A DNA stretch of 42,355 bases from Candidatus Zhuqueibacterota bacterium. GTDB lineage: Bacteria > Zhuqueibacterota > Zhuqueibacteria > Residuimicrobiales > Residuimicrobiaceae. The first letter of the stretch is position 1, and every line of letters starts with the position of its first letter. This document shows, one piece after another, positions 17,903 to 26,779 of this stretch. The position numbers and the translations under genes were made by a program. The notes below the pieces were generated by a model. That model was given only the letters and a program-made list of their open reading frames with translations. It was not told the origin of the DNA and made no database searches. The stretch is taken from the NCBI GenBank assembly GCA_963169875.1, contig CAUJEL010000116.1, positions 1 to 42,355 of the forward strand, given 5' to 3'.

Positions 17903-19492
17903 TCACTCAGAGTTGTGTACGCTGACCACTGGAAGTACCAGTGAAAAAGTGCTGCCTTTGCCGACGAGGCTCTGCACCTCGACGCGTCCGCCATGGGCCG
18001 CCATGATATGCGCCACGAGCGCCAGCCCGATGCCGCTGCCCTTGGTGTTATGAACCAGGCTGCTCTCGACGCGATAAAATTTTTCGAATATCCTCTTCAG
18101 TTCTTTCTCCGGAATGCCGATTCCGAAATCCTCCACCTCGATGCGCACGGTATTTGCTTTTGTTAACACGCGCACGCTGATCTTTTTCTCCTCCCCGCTG
18201 AATTTCATGGCATTGTCCAGCAGGTTGATGAGCGCGCGCATCATGGCTTGACGGTCCATGAGAATGGCCGGAATTTCCGGTTCCACGCCGGATTGTACGG
18301 CAAAGCCCTTCTGCTCAAGATGAGAACGGTACATCTCCAGGGTCTCTTCCACCATCCGGCTCACATCTTCAGGGACCAGGTGAAAGGATATCTTGCCGGA
18401 CTCGATCCTGGAAAAATCCAGAATATTGTTGATCAATTGGGTGAGGCGGTTGCTCTCGTTCATGATGATGCGATAATATCGCTGCCTCTTGTCAGCCGTG
18501 CGCACGCGGCCCATCTCCAGGGTCTCCGCATACATGCGTATCAGCGCCAGCGGTGTGCGCAGCTCATGGGAGACATTGGCGACAAAATCGGTTTTTATGC
18601 GCGACAGCGCATACTCGCGTACCAGGGTGCGCGCCAGGAAAAAGAGCGTCACCAGGATCAGGGCATTGACCAGGCCGAGAAAGAGCAGGTTGCGGGCGGT
18701 TTGCCGATCTGCCATCGCCGCCAGCGTCATACCCTGCATTTTAATCGACACGCTGACTTGCGGCAAAATCCACAACGTCGCCTCTTTCTCATAGCCAGCG
18801 CTGGAGTCCGCTGCCGTGCGATAAAGAATGCGCCCGGTGTCCGTGTCCCGAATCAGAAATGAAAAGCGCGATGATTCGGCTTGCAGCAGTTTGTACGTCA
18901 CCATCTGTTGCACGAAGGCATCCAGATCCAGCCACAAGGATAGCGTCGCCAAGGAATTATTTTTGACATTTGCGCTCTGACTCTGCGGCAACATAAAAAA
19001 AATGCCGCCCGCTTCATCCGTCCGGTCCGAGCGTACGCGCACCGGGTAGAGCAATCCCTGTTGTGCGCGCCGTGCCAGGCGCAGCAGTTGGCTGGCCGAA
19101 TCGCGTTCGGTGTTTTCAATCAGTTCTTTTATCGACGAGATGCGCGAGGCAGGGATCTCAGGGTCGCTCACCCTGAATTTCCAGGAATCGTCCACTGCAT
19201 GAAAAAAGACGCCCTTGAGCACCGGATATTTTTGCAGCATGGCGGCCGCAGCGCGATCGAGAGAGGGGGATTGCAGGGCGCCGGGCAATTCCGTCGACCA
19301 GCCCGTGAACTGATCCCAGGCGTACTGGTTGACCGAAAAAAGGATGCCGTCCAGTTGCTGACCGTAAATGGACGCGATCATCTCCTTGTGGCTATTTCGC
19401 TGCATGATCTGGACTATCGTATAGGTCGCCAGCGGCAGGATCAGCAACAGGGCCAGCCAGATCATCCATCGATGCAGAGTGGATTCCCGCAT
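17903..19492 (-). CDS. Membrane sensor histidine kinase
   Basis: Start at the ATG at 19492, two bases after the stop of the amidohydrolase gene, so translation is probably coupled; 529 residues. A first membrane helix spans about 10-30. A long periplasmic domain (31-265) contains no familiar sensor motif. The second helix is about 268-290. The kinase core has H309 in NVSHELRTPLALI, an N box (LINLLDNAMKFSG), G1 (VEDFGIGIP), F (FEKFYRVES) and G2 (GSGIGLAL). It should autophosphorylate at H309 and pass the phosphate to the regulator encoded next. The ligand is unknown; a product or substrate of the upstream secreted amidohydrolase is an attractive guess. Confidence 0.92.
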   Translation of the reverse strand: MRESTLHRWMIWLALLLILPLATYTIVQIMQRNSHKEMIASIYGQQLDGILFSVNQYAWDQFTGWSTELPGALQSPSLDRAAAAMLQKYPVLKGVFFHAVDDSWKFRVSDPEIPASRISSIKELIENTERDSASQLLRLARRAQQGLLYPVRVRSDRTDEAGGIFFMLPQSQSANVKNNSLATLSLWLDLDAFVQQMVTYKLLQAESSRFSFLIRDTDTGRILYRTAADSSAGYEKEATLWILPQVSVSIKMQGMTLAAMADRQTARNLLFLGLVNALILVTLFFLARTLVREYALSRIKTDFVANVSHELRTPLALIRMYAETLEMGRVRTADKRQRYYRIIMNESNRLTQLINNILDFSRIESGKISFHLVPEDVSRMVEETLEMYRSHLEQKGFAVQSGVEPEIPAILMDRQAMMRALINLLDNAMKFSGEEKKISVRVLTKANTVRIEVEDFGIGIPEKELKRIFEKFYRVESSLVHNTKGSGIGLALVAHIMAAHGGRVEVQSLVGKGSTFSLVLPVVSVHNSE

Positions 19493-19494
19493 GA

Positions 19495-21189
19495 TCACCG
19501 GCCCGGCATTTTGGCCGTGGCGGGACGTTCGTACACCACCACGCCCCCCAGGATGGTGCAATCAACCTGCACATCCCATATTTTTTCGGGGGCGATGGTG
19601 AGAATATCGTCGGAGAGAACCACGAGATCAGCCAGATAACCTGTCTTGATCATGCCTTTGCAGTTTTCCTCATAGGTGGCATACGCGCAGTTGATGGTAT
19701 AGCACTCGATGGCCTCGGCCACGCTGATTTTCTCTTGCGGAATCCAGCCGCCCGGGTTCAGGCCATCCAGCGTGCGCCGCGTCACGGCGCCGTAAATGGT
19801 CCACAAGGGATTCATGGGCGCCACGGTCCAGTCGGTGCCAAAGCAGACTTTCACGCCCTGGTCCAGAAACGAGCGGAACGGATAAGCTTCACGGCAGCGA
19901 TCTCTGCCGATGCGCTTGTGGGCCCAGCGGCCGTCATCGATGGTATGATAGGGCTGCACCGATGCGATGACGCCCATCTCGGCAAAACGGGCGATGTCGG
20001 CGGCGGCAATATGCTGGGCATGTTCGAGACGAAAACGGCGGTCGCGCCGGGGATTCTCACGGACGCATTTTTCAAAGAGATCGAGCATATAGCGGTTGGC
20101 GCTGTCGCCAATGGCGTGGACGGAAAGCTGCAGGCCATTGAGATCCGCTTCCAGACACCATTTTTGCATGCGTCCGTCGAGAAGGAGATCCATGGGCAAC
20201 CCGTAGACATCATTTGTCCCGTCATAAGGAGCGAGAAAAAGGGCGGTCGATGATCCCAGGGAACCGTCGGCAAACGCTTTGAGGGCGCCGATCTGGATCA
20301 TGTCATTGCCAAACCGGGCGTGAATGCCGAGGGCTGCGAGCTGTTCATGTTGATGAATCGGCAAGCGGCAGTCTATGCGGGCGCTGAGTTCGCCATTTTC
20401 CAGGAGTTTTTGATAGATGGCCACATCCCGGCCTGAACTGATATCCTGAATACTGGTGACACCGCATTGTCGTGCCAATTCCAGTGCGGCGCGAGCTGCT
20501 TCCATCACTTCCGTTTCGCTGGCATCGGGAACCAGGGCATAGACGGCGTTCATGGCCTCATCCTTGAGAATACCGGTTGGCTCGCCGGTCGCCGGATCGC
20601 GGACAATGGCGCCTCCGGGCGGATCCGGGGAATTGCGATTGATGCCCGCGGCCTCGAGCGCCGCCGAATTGGCCAACGCCATGTGGCCATCCAGACGCGA
20701 CACAAAGACCGGCGTATCCTGCGTGATGGAATCGATCAGCGCCTTGTGGGGCAGACGCGCGCCCGGCCAGCTTTCGTGATCCCAGTCGCCGCCCGTGATC
20801 CAGCGGCCGGGATAGCGGCGCACATGCTCCTTGATGCGATCGATAAACGCCTGCTCATTCCTGGCCGGTCTCAGATCGATGCCCAAAAGTTGAAAGCCGC
20901 CGCTGATAAAATGAGCATGCCCATCAATAAATCCGGGCAGGAGCAATTTTCCGCGCAGATCCAGTTTTCGGGTATCCGGGCCAATCAGTGTCAGCACCTC
21001 CGCATCGCTGCCAACAGCCACGATGCGGTCTCCGCGGATGGCAACCGCCTGTGCGGTTGGTTGCGCCTTGTCGACCGTCCACACCTTTGCGTTGAGCAGG
21101 ACCAAGTCAGCGGACAAACCGGATGCAGTGGCGACGGCTGTGCAGATGGAATAAAAAACACACAAGGACCGGATCAGAGTTGTTCTCAT
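19495..21189 (-). CDS. Exported YtcJ-type amidohydrolase
   Basis: The 564-residue protein has a signal peptide (about 1-23) and the amidohydrolase_3 layout: DLVLLNAKVWTVD at the start of the mature part, GFIDGHAHF with the H-x-H metal site, VHAIGDSAN, RLEHAQHI, and FGTDWTVAP near the end with the aspartate. All key metal residues look intact. It lacks the T9SS tail of its relative at 2418-4424, so it probably stays in the periplasm. The substrate is unknown. It is the first gene of an operon with the kinase and regulator. The ribosome site is weak (AGAGAG). Confidence 0.9.
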   Translation of the reverse strand: MRTTLIRSLCVFYSICTAVATASGLSADLVLLNAKVWTVDKAQPTAQAVAIRGDRIVAVGSDAEVLTLIGPDTRKLDLRGKLLLPGFIDGHAHFISGGFQLLGIDLRPARNEQAFIDRIKEHVRRYPGRWITGGDWDHESWPGARLPHKALIDSITQDTPVFVSRLDGHMALANSAALEAAGINRNSPDPPGGAIVRDPATGEPTGILKDEAMNAVYALVPDASETEVMEAARAALELARQCGVTSIQDISSGRDVAIYQKLLENGELSARIDCRLPIHQHEQLAALGIHARFGNDMIQIGALKAFADGSLGSSTALFLAPYDGTNDVYGLPMDLLLDGRMQKWCLEADLNGLQLSVHAIGDSANRYMLDLFEKCVRENPRRDRRFRLEHAQHIAAADIARFAEMGVIASVQPYHTIDDGRWAHKRIGRDRCREAYPFRSFLDQGVKVCFGTDWTVAPMNPLWTIYGAVTRRTLDGLNPGGWIPQEKISVAEAIECYTINCAYATYEENCKGMIKTGYLADLVVLSDDILTIAPEKIWDVQVDCTILGGVVVYERPATAKMPGR

Positions 21190-21349
21190 GGTTTCAATTT
21201 CTCTCTTTGAGTGAATAAAAATTCGCGGAATTCCATTACAGATCCGTACATGTCAACAGCTTTTCATGCCATCGACTCCGGCACATTGTTAAGGGGAAGC
21301 AAGGTGATTTGTGCAATATACATAATCCAGATCAAGAAATCAAGCTGGC

Positions 21350-21379
21350 AAAAAAAAAGCTGGTTCCGCAGAGCCAGCT
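21350..21379 (-). terminator. Intrinsic terminator of the ferredoxin gene
   Basis: Read leftwards, AGCTGG and CCAGCT form a 6-base-pair stem around a ten-base loop, followed by nine T. It lies about 30 bases after the ferredoxin stop. Confidence 0.75.
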
Positions 21380-21411
21380 CGTAAAAATAAATTTTTGTGT
21401 ATTGCCGCAGG

Positions 21412-22010
<599 letters not shown>

Positions 22011-23258
22011 ATGATGAACTATGTCTGGCTTGGTCTGGTTGCCATCGCCTTTATTGTGGGCGCCCTTAAAGGCAACATCGATGCGGTCACCAAAGGAGCT
22101 CTGGATTCAGCCAGTACGGCGGTCAATATAGCCCTGGGGTTGATCGGTATCATGACCATGTGGCTGGGGGTCATGAAAATTGCCCAGGACGCAGGTCTGG
22201 TCAGAGTGCTGGCCCGGGCCATCAAACCCATCAGCAAGCGGCTTTTCCCCGACATTCCGGCGGAGCATCCGGCCATCGGCGCCATACTTTTGAATGTCTC
22301 GGCCAACTGGTTGGGATTGAGCAATGCAGCCACGCCCATGGGACTCAAGGCCATGGAAGAGCTGCAATCGCTCAACGACAAAAAAGACACCGCCAGCGAT
22401 GCCATGATCACTTTTCTGGCCTTGAATACCGGCAGCATCACGCTGATACCGATGACAGTGATTGCCGTGCGCGCCAGCATGGGATCGGCCAATCCCACAG
22501 AGATCATCGGCACAACGATTTTCGCCTCCACCATGGCCACGATTTTTGGCGTATTGGCCGCCAAAACATTTCTGACGTTGGAAGCGGGATGGCAGGTATT
22601 CAAAACCAGGGTGCTGGCGGCGTGGCGGGCCTTTGTGATCGCCGCCGCCATCATCGCCGCGATCATCATCGCCGTCCAGGCCGGAGTGATGGGGCTTTTG
22701 GCCGCGCAAATTCCGGCGGATACTTTCCGCAAGGCGGTCACCCTCATATCGACCTGGGCCATACCGATCTTGCTGTTCATCATTCCCATTTTCGGCTTGA
22801 TAAAAAAAGTTAAAGTATACGAAACTTTTGTCGAAGGCGCCAAAGAAGGATTCCAGGTGGCCGTACGCATCATACCGTTTCTGGTCGCCATCCTGGTCGC
22901 CATCGGCATGTTCCGCGCCTCCGGCGCCATGGACTTTTTTGTCTATCTCCTCACCCCCCTGACCAATCTGATCGGCATGCCCGCGGAAGTCCTGCCTGCT
23001 GCCCTGATGCGTCCGCTCTCCGGCAGCGGCTCATTGGGCATCATCACCGAGCTGTTAAAAGCGCATGGGCCGGATTCATTCATCGGCCGCATGGCATCAA
23101 CCATTTATGGCTGCTCGGAAACCACCTTCTACGTGGTGGCGGTTTATTTTGGCGCGGTGCAGATCAAAAAAATCAGAAGCGCGATCTGGGTGGGTTTGAT
23201 AGCTGATTTGGCGGGCATTCTCGGCACGGTGTTCATTTGCCGTTATTTATTTTTATAA
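22011..23258 (+). CDS. Fused SpmA-SpmB nucleoside-recognition (Gate) membrane protein
   Basis: The 415-residue integral membrane protein has two similar halves. Residues 1-200 match SpmA (GLIGIMTMWLGVMKIAQDAGL, AIGAILLNVSANWLGLSNAATPMGLKAM); about 235-415 match SpmB (EGAKEGFQVAVRIIPFLVAIL, MRPLSGSGSLGI, YGCSETTFYVVAVYFG). In Bacillus they are separate spore-maturation proteins; fused forms are common in non-sporulating bacteria. Their substrate is unknown, with a Gate-domain transport role inferred from nucleoside transporters. Two ATGs stand in tandem (22011, 22014); the ribosome site is weak. The gene stands alone, and no sporulation gene is near. Confidence 0.88.
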   Translation: MMNYVWLGLVAIAFIVGALKGNIDAVTKGALDSASTAVNIALGLIGIMTMWLGVMKIAQDAGLVRVLARAIKPISKRLFPDIPAEHPAIGAILLNVSANWLGLSNAATPMGLKAMEELQSLNDKKDTASDAMITFLALNTGSITLIPMTVIAVRASMGSANPTEIIGTTIFASTMATIFGVLAAKTFLTLEAGWQVFKTRVLAAWRAFVIAAAIIAAIIIAVQAGVMGLLAAQIPADTFRKAVTLISTWAIPILLFIIPIFGLIKKVKVYETFVEGAKEGFQVAVRIIPFLVAILVAIGMFRASGAMDFFVYLLTPLTNLIGMPAEVLPAALMRPLSGSGSLGIITELLKAHGPDSFIGRMASTIYGCSETTFYVVAVYFGAVQIKKIRSAIWVGLIADLAGILGTVFICRYLFL

Positions 23259-23424
23259 AAAATAAACCTTGGCATTTTAGCTAACTATTTGTATTTTCCT
23301 TGCGTAGATTGGTGCCGTTCAAAAAGTGTTTTCAAATATTGCCGGCTCTGAAGATACTCTTTGAACAGCGTCAGTACTTGGGTGCGGGGGTTGGGTTTGT
23401 CACTATTGGTGAGTACAAGGACGT

Positions 23425-24048
23425 ATGTATATACTCATAGCGTTGTTCGTCGGCTTTATCGCGGCCATCCCCATCGGCCCGATCAATGTCTTTGCCATCA
23501 CGCAGACGCTCAGACGGGATTTTCTGCATGGCTTTTTGGTGGGTCTGACCGCTGCTTTTCTGGATGTCGTCTTTTGCATGATCGCCATCACCGGCATGCA
23601 CGAATTGACGACCAGCATTGAAGAATTATTACCCACCATAAAAATTCTTGGCATCATCATCATCCTTCTTCTCGCCGGACGCCTGTTTTATCAAGCCAAA
23701 CACTGCAGCATTCACAAAAAAGAATCCCAGAGCAAAATGACCACCGCCCCCAGGCCCATCATCGGCGCTCTGCTTCTCTACATCGCCAATCCGGGGCTGT
23801 ATATGTTCTGGATTGCCGTGGGCGGAACCGTCACGGCACATAAACTCATTTCACCGCTGGAATGGAATGGCCTGATTTTCGCCCTCATGTGCGGCGCGGG
23901 GACCGCCATCTGGTATTTCCTGCTCTGCCGCTATGTATCAAAATATCATCATCAATTCGAGCAAAAAACCTTTGAAAAAATACTCGTGGTTACCGCGGTG
24001 ATCCTGGTTATGTTGGCGGTTTATACAGCCGTTACACTGATCATCTGA
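23425..24048 (+). CDS. LysE/RhtB-family exporter
   Basis: A 207-residue membrane protein with about six helices. The N-terminus IPIGPINVFAITQTLRRD carries the GP-N motif typical of LysE-family amino-acid exporters, and GALLLYIANPGLYMFWI fits the family's central motif. It probably exports an amino acid or related small molecule by proton exchange. The ATG at 23425 follows AAGG. It is followed after 35 bases by the papain-like protease gene on the same strand. Confidence 0.85.
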   Translation: MYILIALFVGFIAAIPIGPINVFAITQTLRRDFLHGFLVGLTAAFLDVVFCMIAITGMHELTTSIEELLPTIKILGIIIILLLAGRLFYQAKHCSIHKKESQSKMTTAPRPIIGALLLYIANPGLYMFWIAVGGTVTAHKLISPLEWNGLIFALMCGAGTAIWYFLLCRYVSKYHHQFEQKTFEKILVVTAVILVMLAVYTAVTLII

Positions 24049-24083
24049 TCCATCTTCGCACCATTCACCAAGGAGGACTCCGT

Positions 24084-24956
24084 ATGGCGATTAAAGCTTA
24101 TTCCATGGGCTGGTTGCCGGACTATCCCGACTTTCGTGATTACACGCCTGAACACGCCAATATCTATCCCATGTTAGAAAAAATGGGGCTGATGAAAAAA
24201 CGTAAAAAAACGATCCCCGCTCAGGTTGACCTGCGCGAATTCTGCTCACCGGTGGAAGATCAAGGGCAGCTGGGTTCGTGCACAGCCCAGGCCGGCGCCG
24301 GCATGGTCGAATATTTTGCCAAGCGCGCCAATGGCAAATACATGGATGTTTCACGGCTCTTCTTGTATAAAGTAACGCGGAATATGATGCAGCAGAAAGG
24401 CGACATTGGCGCCTTCATCCGCACCACCATGGGCGCCCTGGTGCTCTTCGGCGTTCCCCCGGAAGAGTATTGGCCCTACGAAGAAAAAGACTTCGACAAA
24501 GAACCTCCCGCCTTTTGCTACGCCTTTGCCCAGAATTATCAGGCCATCAATTATTACCGTCTCGATGCTGCCGGCATCTCCAAAACGGACCTCTTGAAAT
24601 CGATCAAAACCAATCTCGCTTCCGGTCTGCCCGCCATGTTCGGATTCACAGTCTTTAATTCGATTTATCAGGCCAGCGAGACCGGGCTCATCCCCTACCC
24701 CACCGCCGGCGAAAAAATCCTCGGCGGACATGCCATCATGGCCGTTGGCTATGATGACAAGCTGGAGATCGTGAACAGCAATCAAAATGGCATCAAATGC
24801 AAAGGCGCTCTGCTCATTCGCAATTCCTGGGGCAGCGAATGGGGGCAGGAAGGATTTGGCTACCTGCCCTATGAGTACGTTCTGAAAGGATTGGCCATCG
24901 ATTGGTGGTCGATTCTCAAGAGCGAGTGGGTCGAGACGGGGGAATTCAAGCCGTAA
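24084..24956 (+). CDS. Papain-family (C1A-like) cysteine protease without signal peptide
   Basis: A 290-residue protein with the full papain catalytic set: Q60 and C66 in DQGQLGSCTAQ, H216 in GGHAIMAVGYDD and N247 in RNSWGSEWGQEGFGYLPYEY. The Gln-Cys spacing equals papain's. There is no signal peptide and the 45 residues before the fold are too short for a classic inhibitory propeptide, so it is probably cytoplasmic or exported by another route. The ribosome site AAGGAGG is strong. Substrate unknown. Confidence 0.9.
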   Translation: MAIKAYSMGWLPDYPDFRDYTPEHANIYPMLEKMGLMKKRKKTIPAQVDLREFCSPVEDQGQLGSCTAQAGAGMVEYFAKRANGKYMDVSRLFLYKVTRNMMQQKGDIGAFIRTTMGALVLFGVPPEEYWPYEEKDFDKEPPAFCYAFAQNYQAINYYRLDAAGISKTDLLKSIKTNLASGLPAMFGFTVFNSIYQASETGLIPYPTAGEKILGGHAIMAVGYDDKLEIVNSNQNGIKCKGALLIRNSWGSEWGQEGFGYLPYEYVLKGLAIDWWSILKSEWVETGEFKP

Positions 24957-25090
24957 TAATATTCTGGTGTGCAGAAAGTATCTTTTAGCCAAGCGACACT
25001 CAGGCGCGCTGCCCGCAGGTCCATCACAGACAGGCAATTCCGGTCGCTGGCCCTAAAAGATTCTTGCAGAATGACATGGGTGGGGATACC

Positions 25091-25115
25091 GGGGGGCATC
25101 GGGGTGATCCCCCCC
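25091..25115. terminator. G/C hairpin between convergent genes
   Basis: GGGGGG (25091-25096) faces a run of seven C (25109-25115) around a loop that also holds ATC/GAT. It lies between the convergent protease and DUF5683 genes. There is no T-run, so the terminator call is weak. Confidence 0.3.
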
Positions 25116-25131
25116 TCTTAACCTCATTTTC

Positions 25132-25869
25132 TCACAACCTGACCTGCAGGGAAAAACTAACTTTGGGTTGAATCATCCCGTCTCCCAAACGCATATCCCA
25201 ATCCAGGCGTTGCGCCAGTTTGCTGTTGTGCCGGTGCACGCTCCAGACCGCGTCAATGGCGCTGATCAGATGGTTGGCAAAAATGGCGCCCAGCACAAAG
25301 GTCGCGCGGTTATCGGCGCGCGCTGCGGAGAGCCGCATCTGGTCGAAGCGGACGCGATGCGCATCCGATTCCCATTTCCAATAATTGGCATCCACGTCTT
25401 TATAGTAATCCGCCAGATTGCGCTGCCGCAGTTTGGCGGCATTGTAGGCGTCGATATCGGCATAATTGCTGATATCGATATAATAGGTCTCTGTTTTGCC
25501 CGCTGGATCGACGCCGGCATGCGCAACGGCATAGCTGTGATATTCATCCTCGCGCCACTCGCGATAGGTGATAAATCCGGCATAACCCAGCCACAAGGCA
25601 ATTTCCGTCCCCATGAACAGCTCTGATTTGCGCGCAGCGCCGCAATAGCGTTCGCCCAAGCCCGGCAGCAGCAGCGACATCAAAAAGGCTTTGCCTTTGG
25701 ATTTGGGTTCACTAAAAGTCTGCAGCGGCAGCGCCGGCGCTGCTGCCACCTCTGCAATCAGCGCTGGACGGACCGGAAAAAAATGCTCCAGCACCAGGCC
25801 GGTTTCACCGGCCTGGGTGGAAATCAGACTCATAAGGAGGATAATTATTGAAAACTGCACGCTCTTCAT
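25132..25869 (-). CDS. DUF5683-type envelope protein, second tandem copy
   Basis: A 245-residue protein with a signal peptide (about 1-20). Its core GKAFLMSLLLPGLGERYCGAARKSELFMGTEIALWLGY has the P-G-x-G-x-x-Y signature and two hydrophobic helices of the DUF5683 family. It ends with a helical pair (ATFVLGAIFANHLISAIDAVWSVHRHN) and a beta-strand tail SFSLQVRL. The neighbour upstream has the same plan, so they are tandem paralogues. It starts six bases after that gene's stop, without a strong ribosome site, suggesting coupling. Membrane-associated; role unknown. Last gene of the T9SS-linked run. Confidence 0.8.
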   Translation of the reverse strand: MKSVQFSIIILLMSLISTQAGETGLVLEHFFPVRPALIAEVAAAPALPLQTFSEPKSKGKAFLMSLLLPGLGERYCGAARKSELFMGTEIALWLGYAGFITYREWREDEYHSYAVAHAGVDPAGKTETYYIDISNYADIDAYNAAKLRQRNLADYYKDVDANYWKWESDAHRVRFDQMRLSAARADNRATFVLGAIFANHLISAIDAVWSVHRHNSKLAQRLDWDMRLGDGMIQPKVSFSLQVRL

Positions 25870-25875
25870 GTTTGT

Positions 25876-26685
25876 TTACCAATCCACGCGAAGGGTTAGG
25901 GCGGTATAAGTGCGCGACTCCATCCTCTTGGGTTCGAAATACAGCGTCGCTTCCGCAATGCTTTTATTATTACGATTGACCGTGTAGGCGGCATCCAGGG
26001 CACTGACAATGTGATTCAGGATGGCGGCTGTGACGCTGGTTGTGGCGCTCTTGAAAGCTTTATTGCTGGCATCCCGCCGTGTTTCGTAATAGAGCCGCTT
26101 GGTGGATGGATTGTCGCGCCAATACGGGATGTCTTTGGCGATGAGGCTGGCATCGGTGTCAGACCAGCCATAATTGAATTGATCGTATTTGCCGATCATC
26201 TCATAATACTGCTGATCCTTCTGCTCGTGCAGGCCGTGACTGAAGGCATCGTGTTCCCAGTTTCGCAATGCAGTCAAGTCGTTACGGGAAATGCCGGATT
26301 GGTGGGCGATCCAATCCCAATACTTGTCTTCACTCCAATAGGTGTCCGCGTAGGTTTCAAATTCGTCTTCGATATCCCGGCCATCCCTGGTGTACTTGGA
26401 GTAGAAGTACCAGCTGGCCGCTTCGATGGCGAGAAAACCAACGGATTTCAGATACGAACCCGCATAGAGCTGGCCCGATCCCGGAATCACCGAGGAGAAT
26501 ATGAGCGCCTTGCCGACCGATTTCGGCATCACCTCTTCGTAATACTCCCCGTCTTCTCCCTCTTCATAAATCGTGTCCTGAAGAGAAAAAGCCGTCCGGG
26601 GCGTCTCGCGCATGAACGTCTCCCAATCTGTCGCGCCGGCGCTGCCCACGGCAATGAGCACGGCAAAAAGCAGGATTTTTTTCAT
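25876..26685 (-). CDS. DUF5683-type envelope protein, first tandem copy
   Basis: A 269-residue protein with a signal peptide (about 1-18, GSAGATD). The core GKALIFSSVIPGSGQLYAGSYLKSVGFLAIEAASWYFY matches DUF5683. A charged, aromatic-rich middle (DIEDEFETYADTYWSEDKYWDW) resembles the corresponding part of its tandem copy (EDEYHSYAVAHAG...). The end has AILNHIVSALDAAYTVNRNN and a beta tail. The start has AAAGGAG six bases before the ATG. Neighbours are PorV-like and barrel proteins, so an accessory role in the outer membrane or periplasm is plausible. Confidence 0.8.
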   Translation of the reverse strand: MKKILLFAVLIAVGSAGATDWETFMRETPRTAFSLQDTIYEEGEDGEYYEEVMPKSVGKALIFSSVIPGSGQLYAGSYLKSVGFLAIEAASWYFYSKYTRDGRDIEDEFETYADTYWSEDKYWDWIAHQSGISRNDLTALRNWEHDAFSHGLHEQKDQQYYEMIGKYDQFNYGWSDTDASLIAKDIPYWRDNPSTKRLYYETRRDASNKAFKSATTSVTAAILNHIVSALDAAYTVNRNNKSIAEATLYFEPKRMESRTYTALTLRVDW

Positions 26686-26779
26686 CTGTCACTCCTTTCG
26701 GTTCGATGGGTTGTTGGTTGCGGTGATGTGGGTTGGTAGCAACAGATCAACAGCCTCCCTCTCGCGAAATTGATATAGA

